Shown: positions 1 to 13,500 of the stretch, piece by piece
How positions within the stretch are numbered: position 1 is the stretch's first letter
Layout of the letters: the number at the start of each line of letters is the position of its first letter
DNA from: Amblyornis subalaris
Lineage: Eukaryota > Chordata > Aves > Passeriformes > Ptilonorhynchidae
Assembly: GCA_018881555.1 (NCBI GenBank)
Contig: JACAXG010000002.1
Location: 22,209,183 to 22,273,182 of the forward strand
Direction of reading: 5' to 3'
DNA length: 64,000 nucleotides
Made by a program: the position numbers and the translations under genes
The notes under the pieces: generated by a model
Databases searched by the model: none
What the model saw: only the letters and a program-made list of their open reading frames with translations
What the model was told of the DNA's origin: nothing

Positions 1-133
1 TTATAGAGTATAATCAGGGTTTTTTAATACTAAACCAATTATACTTTCACAATGAGGTGTTTTCCAAGATCTGTAGCCTTTTTATTGGCTTTTGATTAGA
101 AGGCCTTTTCTGCATTTTCTGAGTCCTTGGAGA

Positions 134-726
134 AGGGGATGCATCAACNGAAACATGGCCAGCAGGTCGAGGGAGGTGATTCTGCCTCTCTATTCTGCTC
201 TTGTGGGAACCCACCTGAAGTACTGTGACCAGCTCTGGGGCCCCCAACATAAGAAGGATGTGGATGTGTTTGAGTAAGTCCAGAGGAGAGCCATGAAGAT
301 GATCAGAGAGCAGGAGAACCTCTCTTGTGGAGACAGGCTGAGAGAGTTGGCATTGTTTAGCCTGGAAAAGAGAAGGCTCTGGGGGGACCTTATAATACCT
401 TCCGGCATCTAAAGGGAGCTGCAAGAGAACTGGAGAGGGATTTCTTACAAGGGCATGTAGTGATGGGACAAGGGGTAATGGCTTTAAACTGAAAGAAGTT
501 AGATCGAGATTAGATACTAAAAAGGAATTTTGGACTGTGAGGATGGTGAGGCACTTGAACAGGTTGCCCAGAGAAGCTGTGGGTGCCCCATCCCTGGAAG
601 TGTTCAAGGCCAGGTTGGATGGGGCTTTGAGGAGCCTCATCTAGTGAAAAGTATCCATGCCCATGACATGGGGCTAGGAAGTAGATCATCTTTAGGTTTC
701 TTCCGACCCGAACCATTCTGTGATTG
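134..726 (+). mobile_element. CR1 LINE, 5'-truncated copy with the C-terminal reverse-transcriptase region and 3' UTR
   Basis: The left part reads in frame as the end of the CR1 ORF2 product ([20 protein letters not shown], starting near 160), then meets a TAA stop at 275-277; frameshifts follow. The right part carries the typical 3' region: a block meaning 'gcccagagaagctgtgggtg', then the 'catccctggaagtgttcaag' block, ending near ACCATTCTGTGATT. It is a dead copy in the same orientation as SLC35F1. Its antisense strand happens to be open for 197 codons; I do not regard that as a gene. Confidence 0.93.
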
Positions 727-2067
727 TAAGATATGTAGCAGAAGGATGCACAGCATTCCAATATTAGTCACAGCAGTGTCTCTCACAAAAATGCCATCTT
801 TCCTCCCATGCTTATCTCTGGTTCTGGCTTCTCTCTTCTTATCTCTTGTTTGTTTGGGGTTTTCTTTTAAATTTATTTAGCACTTGAGTGACTTGGGTAG
901 CTACTATTTCTGCATTTATACCTGCCAAACATTTCTTTTTATCCCGGAAGATCCATTAATTAAAAGATTACATTGTTGTAATTCTGGATTAGATTTGGAG
1001 AGGATTATTACTTTATGTAAGTATATGTGTGCAAAAGCACTGGATTACAACATATCTTATTAAATAGTCTATAACTTTGTAAAGGTTATCAATCTAGCTT
1101 TTTACATGCTAAATGTAACTTTAACACACCAGAAATTCTTAGTCCAAAAAGACTTTGCCACAACTCTAAAGCTGCTATCTAAGCACTTTAAGATCATATT
1201 CTTTCTACAGCTCAGCTAAATTACTAATTACAAAGCTGAGCTCTAATCCAAAGTCATATTTTAGTGTGTAAAATGAGAGCTAAGATTGTCCAATGAAACT
1301 TTGTGGTTCATAGTGCATGACCTCTTATCCTTCTAAAGGAAGACACATTCATCATACTGTTGGATATTTAGAATTTTTGTACACTCAGAGAAAAAGATCT
1401 TCAAATAGTCTGGGATTCTCCTTCCCCGCATCCTTGCTGTCGACTTGGGTATTTGTCAAATGCTTTGCATTTCATAAATCTCCTTACTACTTACTAGGTT
1501 TGACTTGCATTCTAGTACTGAGCCAGTTTTTGCTCTCGGCTGCAGCATCATGATGCAAATCATGTCACAGCATTGCTGCTGTGCAAAAGTAGCCCAGTGT
1601 CTTGTTTGATCCCTTCAGGATGAAGCAGATACCTGCCCCCAGCTCCCTGGGACAGGAGTTGATTCGTTTTCATCTGCAGCCAAGACCCTTAACCACTTTC
1701 TCACTTGCTGGAACTGGCAGCTGTTGAAATGAAGTTTGGCTATTACTCAGAAATAGTTTGGTACAAATGTGATGTACAGGTGTGTTGTGCTCTACTTTTC
1801 CTTTTGGTTTGCCTGCCTGCCACCNCTTGAGAATTTGTGTGCACTCATTAGAGGCAAAACATGATGATGGATGAGTGCTCCCTGGTGAACAAAGTCCTTT
1901 CTGGTAAGATTTCGCTCTAAAGAACATTCTAAAATGTGACAAATTTACTTCGATGTCTTGTCATTTGGGATTGTTGCTCCTTCAGGAGCACAGTCTTGCT
2001 GGAGAAGTATAGACATCTTGTGATTGCTGCTGCAATCAAGTGTTACAATTTTAATTTACAAATTAAG
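727..2067. other. Intronic sequence without a gene
   Basis: AT-rich unique sequence between two CR1 copies. No exon, RNA gene or recognisable repeat is seen. The one notable site is an octamer (ATGCAAAT at 1553-1560) inside a short dyad. Confidence 0.6.
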
Positions 2068-2231
2068 CAGGTTGTCCAGAGCAGCTGTGGATGCCTCATC
2101 CCTGGAAGTGTACACACCCGGATTGGGTGGGGCTTTGAGCAAGCTGGTGTAGTGCAAGGTGTCCCTGCCCATGGCCGGGGGGGCTGGAACTGGATGATCA
2201 TGAAAGTCTTTTTCAAATCATTCTATGATAT
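2068..2231 (+). mobile_element. CR1 LINE, 3' end only
   Basis: It begins CAGGTTGTCCAGAGCAGCTG and continues through the CR1 3' blocks (catccctggaagtg, ttgggtggggctttgag, ccctgcccatggc, ggaactggatgatc) to TTCTATGATA. It is about 160 bases long, heavily 5'-truncated and moderately diverged, with the same 3' subtype and orientation as the copy at 134-726. Confidence 0.9.
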
Positions 2232-5200
2232 TTGAAAAAGAACTTGCTCAAATGCTCTCAGTTAAAACCCCATTTCTGATGTAAAATTGCTCTGGGGCTG
2301 TATCTGATCACAATAATATTTGGTTCATTATCTTCTAATCTGGAGCTTGCAAACTGGCTGTTTTCCTGTGACAGTGATGTATGGTCCATGGCATGTAACT
2401 GAAGTTAACATTTATATTGAGCTTAGTGATTTAAGAACAGTTAATCTCTTTATTAATGCTGATTAGTAGTCTGCATGATCGTGTTTTCACTTCTAGTTGA
2501 CAGAGAAAGAGCATTTGGTTAATTCCATGGTGAAAGCAAGAATGTGTCTTTTTACCCTAATTACAACTATTTCTAACAGTTACTATTGTATTTTATAATT
2601 CATAGCAAGAAGAAATAATGGAGAAAAAAGCTATATACCAAATTTTAAACAATTAGCATATATCTCACTATTACCTTAATGCATGGAACTGTCTTCTGCA
2701 ACTTGATAAGATAATATCACTGAAAAAACAAGCCAAGTTGCCTTCCTCTTCTTTCGCTAGTATCTCTGTATGTGAACAAAATAGCACCAGATCTTCAGGT
2801 CTTTGTTCTGTCCTCAACAGATAGTGATGACCTTGGGATTTCTCCTTGGCCTTTACAGTGCAGACTGTACATTCAAAGTTAGGCTGGCACAACTGATTGT
2901 GTTTGAAGCAGGTTCCCCCCCTCTGCCCTCAGCCTGTGTTAAGAAGTGGTGTGGAACGTTTTGGGAAAGCTGCTGACTCGATTAAGAAATGCTGTCAGTC
3001 TTGCCTTTCTTTTTGAAAAGACAAATTGGTCCTTATACATCTGGGAGCAAAACCAATATAACATGTTACTGAATGTTAAATTTTCCATCTGAAGATTTAT
3101 TAAGTGTTCAGAAGCATTTTGCTTTAGTTCTGAATATTAAAAGGATAATTGTATTTCGGGAGTTGTTGGTGTTTGAGGTACAAATCACCAAGTGTTTTAA
3201 TTCAGGCCAGGTAATTGTGTTGCTTTGATTGATTGCATATTTAAGGCAAAAGAGCATTTTTTTAATCCAGGCTGAACATTTTAGTGGGTTTGCTCTTGAT
3301 TAAAAGTGCCTCGTGGTGACGTATTATCAGAAAGAGGTTTTTCTACTATCTTCTTGGCTAGTAAGATACCACAAAGTAACAACTCTTCAATGTTTTTTCT
3401 GTTTCTCTGCACAGGAAATGTATTGTGAAAATTCCATGCCCTCCTAAAATGGCCAAAGGGGAATGCTAGGGATTATACATAGATATATACAAATATAAAC
3501 ACACACACGCACATATATATATTCCTTTTCAGCAGTGTATTTTCATATATTTTGAATAGAAATGTCACTGCCAGGCCATCACTTGCAGGCTATGACAAAG
3601 CCCCACTGCTGTGCAGTAACTGGTGAGTCCCAGGCTGTGCCAGTGGAGGGTGTTGCTTCCCCTGGTTCCACTGAGTCTTGTTTTTGGCACAAGTTTTCTC
3701 CATCTTGAATTACCTGGATGTGTGCACTCCCTTTCCTGGCTGCCGTGTAATGTACAACTGTAATTAGATGTTGGTTTTGGATGGGTTAGGAGAAAGGAGT
3801 GGGAGGTTCCTAAGTCACTTTGTTAAACTGATGGAGTCAGAGCATCACAAATCCTGCTGCTGGTGTGGGAAGGGCAGGTGCTAATCTTGTTTGCAGAGCT
3901 CAAGGCCTTGGCATCTCACATTGCAGGCAGTTGTTTAACAGGCGTGAGGCTGTAGAGGGTCTATGAGATTACAGCGAAGGTGAGAGTTACTGTGATGGAT
4001 AAAGGACAGGCAGAATGAATGAGCAAGCCCAGCTGGAGCCAGGCTCAGCCGTGTGTAGGAGAAGCTGAGAGGACATCTGAGTGAAAAACCACTGTGAAAA
4101 ATGCCACATTTGGGAAAAGGGAGTGGTGTGAACAAATGCCGATGTTAAACAAAAATAAAAAATAAAAGGGTAAAGCAGGCACTCTTGGGGAGCTGCCGAT
4201 GGCCCAGGCAAAGATGGACGGACTGAAGCCCCCTCCTATGTGAATAATAAGTTGTGCTGNTGTAATAAGTAATAATAAGTTGGCTGCTGCATGGCCAGTG
4301 TGCCAGGATGCAATGGAAAGGAGTTTTCTTGAGCAGGCGGTTGCCAGAGATGGAAATTGGGTGATGAATTTCAGTGGCCAGTCGCCTAGTGTTTTCAAAT
4401 TACGCTTTTTGGTCAATGATCTGTGCATGACTCCTATTCCTGACTTCAACGGAGTCATCATCCAGAAGCATTTTCTTACCAGTATTGATGCAGAGTGGTG
4501 TTGGTGGTGCTTCAACTGCACTGTTGTTCAAATGATAGCCCCACTAGTGTAGGAGAGATGAAAGCAACTGACAGGCACAGCTGGCCAGTGACTCAGTAGC
4601 CTTCAGGCTTTGAGCATGGTGTTGATCAGCAGAAAGAAAGCAGTGTTATGTGGAAGAAAGGTGCAAGAAAAATAGAGCCCAAGATTTCCTGAGAGACCTC
4701 ATCCCAAAGTCTGGTAGCCTTTNTATCAATAGCTAGGGAGAAAGGATTTCATGTCTCTGCTTCAGCTGCTCCGAGTGTAGAGTGGAGATGTGAAAAATAT
4801 TTTGTGCAATAAGGTGGAGTGTGAGAAGTCTTTCTGCAGAGATGAGTTCCATGCTGGTGTTTGTTCTTGGCAAGGACCTTTTGAAATTTTAAGACAGCGA
4901 CAATGAATGTTCACCTGGATACTTCTCTGGGATGCAGAGATGAGTGGTAGACTTTTTAATAAATATATTAAATATTAGTCTGGTTATAAGCATGCTCCTC
5001 TTGTGCGGTGAGTCTTACCTACTAACCAAGATTTCAGTGTTTAGAGGAGATTAAATAGCAGTTCTTGTCATTATTCAAGAAGTTGGATATTTCATGTCTT
5101 TCTGTTGCTGGAGTTCATTTTATTTCATGCAGATGGGTATAGCAACAATGAGGTAATTGCATTTTCTGGTGATTAACACTGCCCCAGTGTAAAGTATAAG

Positions 5201-7587
5201 AGCCACAGCCTCCAAGAGCACTGTCTTCCAAAGTCATCCTATCACATGGCCCATTGGCAGAGGCAAATGAAGTTAAGTAATTTAATTAGCTACGATTAGC
5301 ATTTAAAGCTGTCTACCCGGAAACCAATACAGAGGTTCACAATTCACCCTGTATTGTTTCACAGAAGACTTTAACAATATTAGTTGAAGGCAGTCTAGTT
5401 CAGGGAGGTAGTAATTCAATCTATCCTCCTCCTCTGAATTCCTGGTTTAAAGCAGTTAAGAGCAAAGAAGGTTGTTATTAGGCAGCCATTATAGGTCTGA
5501 TGGCGAGTGAGTAGGTGACAGCAGCCTGGTTGCTCCAGGACAGCTGAATACATGACAGAAAGTGTCGTCCTGGATGGTGCTGAGCTGCCACCTGGGTTGG
5601 CAGAAGCAGCGTTCGCCCTGGCTGGCCTGATGCCTCCGCTTGGCATCGAATGGTGCCAGGAGAAGGTGTGGGAAAGGCTGCTTTCCTCCCACCTCCCTTG
5701 TCCAGGCTGCAGTTTAACACAAGTCTGGTTCTCTGAATTGCAAATTTGGCTTCTTCAGAACTGATTAATTCATTTAGGAAAGCCAACACCCCCCATCCCA
5801 CCCCCTGTTGCAACTTTAAAGGACGTGCCAGTTGGGCACGCCGCAAAAGCCATTTACGGTTGGAATAAAGCAGGACCTGGGGTGGCAGTGCCAGGCCCAG
5901 CTCCTTTTGAAACCCTAGGAAAGGCTGCTGCAGTGTGGGTGCCTGTCTGTACTCTTTTGTGCATTAACATACGTGCCAACTGGGCGAGTGTGGGCAAAAG
6001 CAGAGTCTGGCTTAATGGCACACAAAGCAAATGTCAGCTAAGTAGATTTTCTTTATCTTCATAAGTGATGCGATGTTGGCTACGGTACAGCCGTGCTGGA
6101 TTGTGCTGCAGTGGTTTCCAGCTCTGCTCTCTGCCATCCCTCCCAGCTGGTTGCTGAGGTGGCACTGCCTGCCTGGGCATCTCCCTCGGGGGCAGGTTGG
6201 TGGTGCCGCCTGCACACCCCATCGGAAACACTCGGGGTTCACTCAGCAAAATTGCTTCCTGAAAGCCTAGTTCCAGAATTTTCTACCAGGCCTATTGCCT
6301 GACCCAAACGGCACCTTGGTTTTCAGATTTAAATGTACCAACAAGCAGAAAAAAAGACAAGGTCAAATCACACTTTAATGCTGTTAGGATTTGTCACCCC
6401 CAAAAAAATACCATGAGTAAAGCTGTTAGTCAAGGTGTTAATGAACTTTTTTAATGGATTACTGGAAAATCCTATATTCTTTTTAATACATTTTTTAAAA
6501 TTTCTCAGCCCTTCAAAAAAGCAGGGAAATAAAACAAGCTGCTTCTGCTTGTTACTTTTTGCTGTGAGAGACTCTTCTAGCCCTTTGGACCAGCTCTTGC
6601 TTTTTTTCACTTCCCACTCAGTACAGGGGAAATGGGATGGTGCATGCGTAGCACAGATGGAGATTTGGCATATGGGTCACGCCAGCGAGAATTAAGAGGG
6701 GGAGTGAACCGTGAAGATGTGTTGCCCCTGACACCTTGGTGAGAGCTGCTGTTTGGGATGGTTTCTTTCTCTGCCCTGATGGATTGGCAGCAGTGCATAG
6801 TACAAAGCCTTTCTCTAATTTTCCTTGCCTAGAGGAGAAGGGTTTTCTCACTTTAACAGCCCCAGTGCCTTTTTGTAATCTCATATGCCTGCCCAAACCC
6901 ACCATTTCGGTAGCTCAGTGCATTATTTTTATAAGGTCTGTAAGTACCTTAAATAGCCAACATGCAAAATGTGCCATTTGTCTTTGTAATAGTGCTTTCC
7001 TTTTTAATCATGTTCCTTCTTTGCTGTTTTTCTGCCAGCCCTTGGCAATGTTTCATGTTAGCTCAAAGTGAAAGAACATCCTCTTAAAATGGTCTGTAAT
7101 CCTCAGCTATTGTTTGATCAGTTTTAATTTAATTTCGCTGCAATGNAAGTATAATGGGAGGATGAACTCCAGAATGTGCGATTTGAGGAAAGTTGCTGTC
7201 AATGTTACCAAACCTGCAACCAACTTTTGAAACAGCAATGGGGATCTAAGCCTAGCAGCTCTTTAGAGCGTGGTCTGCAGCTCTGCAATTTACCTGCTCA
7301 AGTGTGAGGCATATTTTCCAAAAATTTTTGAAGGTAATCTCCAAGTTTTGAGTAGATGCCTTTTGGGATGTTTATATGAAATGCCTTGGGTGGGCCTCTC
7401 TGATAGGCTTGATTGCCTTTCATTTAACAGCAGTGTTCTTCGTCCTCAAGCCCCTTTATCAGAAGGCTTTGAGGACTTCATCAAAAAAGTTAGCACTTGT
7501 TCGGTGTGCTTTCAGTGCAGATATAACTCAGAAATCTCTGATTATCAGGACTCTGCTATTTTCTTCTCTTTTTTAGCTCAGTGTAGG
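2232..7587. other. Intronic sequence without a gene (one microsatellite)
   Basis: Unique sequence, more GC-rich around 3.6-4.6 kb and 5.5-6.3 kb, where chance open frames appear on both strands. None has splice signals, a recognisable domain or codon use that sets it apart. An alternating AC/AT tract lies at 3481-3523. Confidence 0.6.
3481..3523. repeat. Compound (AC)n/(AT)n microsatellite
   Basis: An interrupted alternating purine-pyrimidine tract: an ATAT-rich start, a run of about five AC units, then about five AT units. Confidence 0.8.
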
Positions 7588-7599
7588 AAAAAAAAAAAA
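7588..7599. repeat. Poly(A) run, 12 A
   Basis: Twelve consecutive A after GTGTAGG. No retrotransposed body is recognisable upstream. Confidence 0.8.
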
Positions 7600-10500
7600 G
7601 CCTCCTTCTCCCCCAGACTGCAGATATTCTGCCTTGTCTAGGTCCTCTGATTTCCAATAGCATTGTCGTGACTGCTGTGTCTCTGATCTACATGTCCTCC
7701 ATCCAGCTTCAGCCTGTCTGTTGCTCTGTCGGGATTCAAACGCAATTTCTCACTCTTCCCAGGAATTATTTTTGGAACTTTAAAAATACTCCATCCGTAA
7801 CACGGTGTTCCTACGCGAGCTGCCTGCCTGGGGAGGATGACTTGGAGGAGGAAAGCCAGGCTACAACCTCCCCAACAAAGCTGGTACAATGCTGCCTTTG
7901 TATCTGGCCCCTATTCATGCATGACTGTGGCATAAAAGAGCAGCCCTAAACTAGTCCTGTTCTTGGGTCTGGTCCAGAACCTGCCTGGAGGTGAGAAGGA
8001 GGTGCCTAAGGGAAGGATTCTTTACAAGTAACCTGTACTCTGCCTCCATTTTATGAGCAGGTAAAAGCTCTTGCTGGAAGATACAGAAGTTAATGTTTGG
8101 AGCTGATGATGCTTGTTAGTTAAGCCTGATAGTAGCTCCTGAGTAAGATGAATGGTGGCAGGGCATGTTCTCTTCTCATCTTTCTTTGTTTTCTTTGGTC
8201 TTTAAATATCTTCAGCCAAGTAAGTAAAGATTGGTCAGATGCTCAAGAAAGGTGTTTTTTCTTGTGAACCCACCAGTGGTCAGTATGCCATCCTGGGAAA
8301 GTGTCCCTGTTCCTGCTGGCCTGAAAGCCATACCATGCTTGGGAGTCCTGCTNCCTCCAATCTGAACAACAGTGGAATGCATCTTGGTGACCACTGGGTA
8401 GACCTAGAAACATCCCTCCATTCCTCTCAGCTGGCCACAGCAACAGGCCAGGTTCAAGGACTACTTATATGGTTTCCTCTTCCCTTAATAGACTGAGTTT
8501 CTTCGTTAAGCAGCCAGTTGCCTTGATTCCACAAATAGAAATTAATCATCTCGCTGTGCAAAAGGCAGAGACAAGAATAGCACTGATCCATTTAAGTGGC
8601 ATCTTTTGCTTCTTGGGTGATTTTTTTGGGGGGAGGGTGTGTGTATATATATGTGTGTGTGCATGTGTGTTTATACATAGATATATGAACAAATGCAGGT
8701 CTTGCAGGATACTGTTGTTCTGAGCAAGATCACTGATACTGACATGTTAAGAGGTTGGGGTGAAAGAGAACGGAAATCAGCTTTCTAAAACAGAGGCTAG
8801 AAGAGATATATGCTGTTGATGAGGTAGCAGCGATCACAAACTAGTGTGAAAAAAGGGTAGATCTGGCATTCACAGTCTCTGGGAAGAAGCACTGGTGCCA
8901 CACAAGCTGTTGCAGTGTGGATCGAGTTGACATTTATTTTAGGTGTGGGGTATCCACAGGTCTTTTGACAGCAGAATTTCCCAGTTCAGAGGGGCTGACA
9001 GTTGGGTCTTAGAATCCTCTTTGTAAAGCTGTGATAATTCAGGGGCTATGAGCCAAAGTGGGCTACGTGTGCAACCAACCTGCACTGACACTTTAATTTT
9101 TATTAATTTAGAGAAGGACCTGCAAGTAAAATTTACTGTGAAATGAGATTACTTTCATGAGTTCTGCTTGACTCCAGCCAAAGAGTGCATATGATATAGA
9201 TGCTTATCAGCCTGTAAGAAATGTCATAATACTGGAGGAATATACGATCATAATATACAGTTAAAGATTGTAGCCCCAATTGCACTCCATTGTCTAGGAA
9301 GGCTACATAAGTATCCACTTAACTTTAAGCTTACGCTTATATTCTTTTCACTTCAGAGGGATTTAATCATGTGCTGGAATAATTTCCTGAACTAATACTC
9401 TCCGGATGCACAAAGGAGCAGAATCAAAATTTTAAGACAAGCAGTTCTTTGCTGTGTCTTCATTAGTGTGGGTTGATTCTTGACAAATAGTTTAACCTAA
9501 GTTCGCTAATACCGTGTCAGAGGTAAATTTATTGTCTGTACATGAATGTGCCAAGTCTACAAATCCACCCCATACTTGCGAACTCAGAAAGAAGTGCTGT
9601 CTCATCTACTTACCTGATCAATTTGTGAACTGTCAACCAGCAGCTATGAAAACATCTCCAGTTGCTCCATTGGCCAAGCATTGGTGAAGGGTGTTTGCCT
9701 CTTAAAATTCAAAGGACACACAGAAATTACATTTATTTGCCACCAGTATGGTTTGACCTGGCATGTAGGGGGTAAGGTTGATGCTATGAACAAAGAGGTG
9801 CCTGGAATCCACCTCTGCTCCAGCCTGACTGAAGGTTCCATCATCTGTNTGTCACCTGGAATCACTAATGCATAGCAATTAAATTTAATGAGGGGAAGCT
9901 GCTGATATCTTAGACATGCTGACAGCCCTTCTGTTTATTTTTTTAGGGTAATGGATCATGCAACCTGTTTTTTCATTAGAGCTGTGTTTGTGTTTTCATG
10001 AACTGCCTTTTTTTTTTTCTAAATCAGTTTAGTTCTTTTGAATCATGAGCTNATGTGCACTCAAAATTTGTTACAGGTTTCCTCCAGTTATTTTGTGTTG
10101 GATTTCCTCTTCCTGGGGTCACAAAAATGGATTTTTCCACCCTGCTTTGGGAAATAGGAGTTGCTCATCCACAGCAACTGTCACACATTGCCTTCCTGAC
10201 AAAGCTGTTGTGGATCTGCTGGCTCCTTCATCCTTCCCACTTGCTGTTTGTTCTTTGTTTTGGTGCCTTGTGATTTCCTTGCTTGTGTGGTTGCTGCTGG
10301 GGTAGCACCCACCACTGGGAGTCGATGACTCCTGACATCACCCAGCAGCTAAGGTTTGCTGCTGGGGGTATGGGCTCCTTCCGGGAGAAGAGCATTTGGG
10401 GGTTGCACAAAGAATAGCTTCTTAAATATGCCTTTTATATCTTACTTGTTTCATGATGGTATTTAAGAAGCCCTTCCCCACCCATTGTCTATTGCTCAAT

Positions 10501-13500
10501 GGGATGCACAGTTCTTACAGGCTGCACAAATTGCTCACATCAGCTGTTAAGCTGTGCCACTTAACCTTGCGCTTCATCACCAGGAAAAACATAATTATAT
10601 TGGGCATCTCCAGACGTTCTCACAAAAAAAAATGGCATGTCTGTATTGTCTTTACAACTCATGACTGAGACTGCTGTGGTCTTTCCAGATACTGGAGTGG
10701 CTTGAAGCAAACTTCTCGCCACACGTTCTGATGACTTTCTGCAGAGCCAAAAAAGCTTTGTTGTGTTAATAGTGTAAGGAGCAGTCACAGGACCCCATGA
10801 GTGCTTTCAGGCTCCANGGCTGCTGCAATAGGTGTGGCTGCATGTTGGTAGAGCCACTGCTGTCATTATTGCCTATGCTGCCAACAGGGAAGAACTTGGT
10901 GGTGAATTCTGGGATCTTGTGAGCCTTGCAGGTGTTATCCTGAAAACTCCAGAGACTATCACAGCGTCGGCTTCATCAAGGCCATGGTCCCGAACCGCAT
11001 AGCCTAAATCTTCCCGTAGAGATGTGTTGTAGGATTAAAATTACCCTGTGCAGCAGGTATTAAACACCTTAATCTGCCTGTTTCTTCCAATCATCCATCT
11101 CGGAGGTTCTCTTTACAGGTTTCTTACAGGTCATACACAATACAGCAAGCAGTTATTTTGTCATAAGAAGTGGATATTTATCATCAACCTTGGCATCCCA
11201 TTTATCCATCTATCTTTTGGTGTGTGGAAAGCACATTCCACCAGCATTCTTCAGCTGCTGGGGCTAGTTTTTATGGAACTCCAAGGCTTTGCTAACATTT
11301 CTATCTACAAAAAGCCTGGATTGTCAGAAAGTGAGAAGTTTGGTTATAGGTTGTTGCAATCAGATGGGCTAGCAAGAAAATATTCCAGACTCTGAAGTGG
11401 TTCCTCTAAGACATTATTGGCTAGAAACAGCAATGCAATATCTTAATACATATTAATATAAATCTTAAACAGCCCTGAAGAGCTGTGTGATTTAATTGTC
11501 AGGTGACTACAGTAAATGAAATGTGAGGCAAAATGTGCAATCTCTTGTTGGGAAGACTAATTGGGCTTGAAATGGATGTTTTACTAATAGTTTGCATGTT
11601 TTAAATATATCCTCTGATCATTTTGTGTAAGAGCATATCAGTAACAGCATAAGGCTAGAATTAGTAGGAAACTTAAACCCAAAACATTTGGGAGTGCAGA
11701 TGCTTAGATTATACCCATTAAGCAGCTTGGTCTATTTATTCTTATGTGTACTATTCTTAGTATTTTGTGTTTCTATCACTTCACTAGCTCAAAGCAACAG
11801 TAGTAGGTTAATCCAAACAATGTATTAAATATAGCTGCGTTTTGGTGAACTTCAGTGTAAACATAGAGATTTCTTTATTTCTACCCTGCAAGTCACTGGA
11901 AATAATTCTCATTTAATCAAGTGTGCATCAGAGTCTTGAGATTCAGGGAAACCATCATATGCAAAGGTGAGTAAATATCTGTTCTCTGAAAATCCTTCTC
12001 TGTTTGCTTCATGATACATCTCATCAACTACTTTATATGGGTGGGGATATACGTGAGTGTCTATATAAAGAGAAAGCACTTAAGCAGTAATCTTTAACTA
12101 GCTATTGAAGTTTTAAATTACTACATTTAGATGTTATAAGATAGATCCCACCCACATAGGGAAGTCACAGGTAACTCTGACTATTCATCTGTCCAGTTAC
12201 TGTGTTCAAGAAGACGGGTGTGTTTCTCGGCTTGAAAAAAGCTACTTTATACATTAGGTAGAGTTGAAGAGATAGAGTTTTGATTAAAAAAAAAAACAAA
12301 CCAAAAATTGGTATGAACCCTTTTAGATTACTTTCTTGACAGAAGAGTCTGTTCATGTCAGGATGGAGAAATTTCTTGCAATTCTTGTTTGTAACTTGAG
12401 AAAAGTTAATTACTGCAGTATATATGATGCCTCTTTCCAGTCAAGTAAGTAAACACACCTGTAGACTGAATATAAGTGGTGGTGAAACAAAAGATTGCAT
12501 ATATTCATGCTTTGACATTATTAAATTGTAGAGAGTACTGGGGTGGTGGTTCAAAATCAGTTACTACAGGTTGCATATAATCAAGTAACACAAATTACAA
12601 AATACTTCTGTGTTTGTTTATATACATAACGTATTCTGGTTGTATTCTCCTAAAATTGTTCCTTGTATCTCACACTAGTCAGGTGCACCATGTTATTATT
12701 TTATTTTAGTATTTAAGATCCTCAAAATTATCTTTGGGTAATTATGGGATCTCTTATAGTTAAATTCCAGCACTTTATAAATGAAAAATTTATATAGAGC
12801 AAGCTGTGTAGGCACAGGCCCAGAGCTGGAACTTCAGAGGTTGTTTCTGGTGTTTTTACAAAAAAACCCCACAGTTTAAAAAGCCAAAGGGCAAACCAAC
12901 TTGATGCTGAGCTTCTCTAGAAAGTGAAAACTTGTCTGTCAACCATGAATTAGAGCAATCTTAAAATGTATACTTACAAACGTTTCTAGTTTACCTTAGG
13001 GATCAGATTAAGCCAGACTACAAATATTTGTAGTCCATTACAAATGTTTGGGGAGAGCTCTGACGTGTTTTTTTAATAGCTTCAGTTAACTGGCAGTCAA
13101 TTAACTTGAGATTTTAAAAAAAATAACCAAGGATTGAACAGGCATAGTTCAACAGGAAAATTACTTCAGCATGAAGACATGCACAAATAAAATCCCAAAG
13201 ACATTATTTGCAGAAAAGGAAAACTTTGGGGAAACTTCCCCAGAATAGTGAGTTGTGTTTGGCACCCTTTAAGTGCCCCAGCATCACATCAGGATATATA
13301 TTTTACAAAGGTAAAGTCAAAGCCTGTGTTCCCAGTGGGGTCTGGCTGTGGGGCTGCAGAGAAGAGGTGCTGGGAGTGCTGGTACCTGCTGGCCCCGTGT
13401 GTGTGGGGGGATACAGGTGTAGAGGAGGGGGCAGCCCTTCCTGAAGAGTCAGACACTTGGCCTTGAGCAGAAATGTGTCAGAGCCCAGCGGACTTTACCC

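Noticed and set aside
47..640. Longest open frame in the window (197 codons, minus strand)
   Set aside because: It is antisense to the CR1 copy at 134-726; its openness comes from the CR1 sequence, and it has no gene features.
4045..4521. 158-codon open frame on the minus strand
   Set aside because: It overlaps other open frames on both strands in a GC-richer patch, contains an ambiguous base, and has no domain or splice context.
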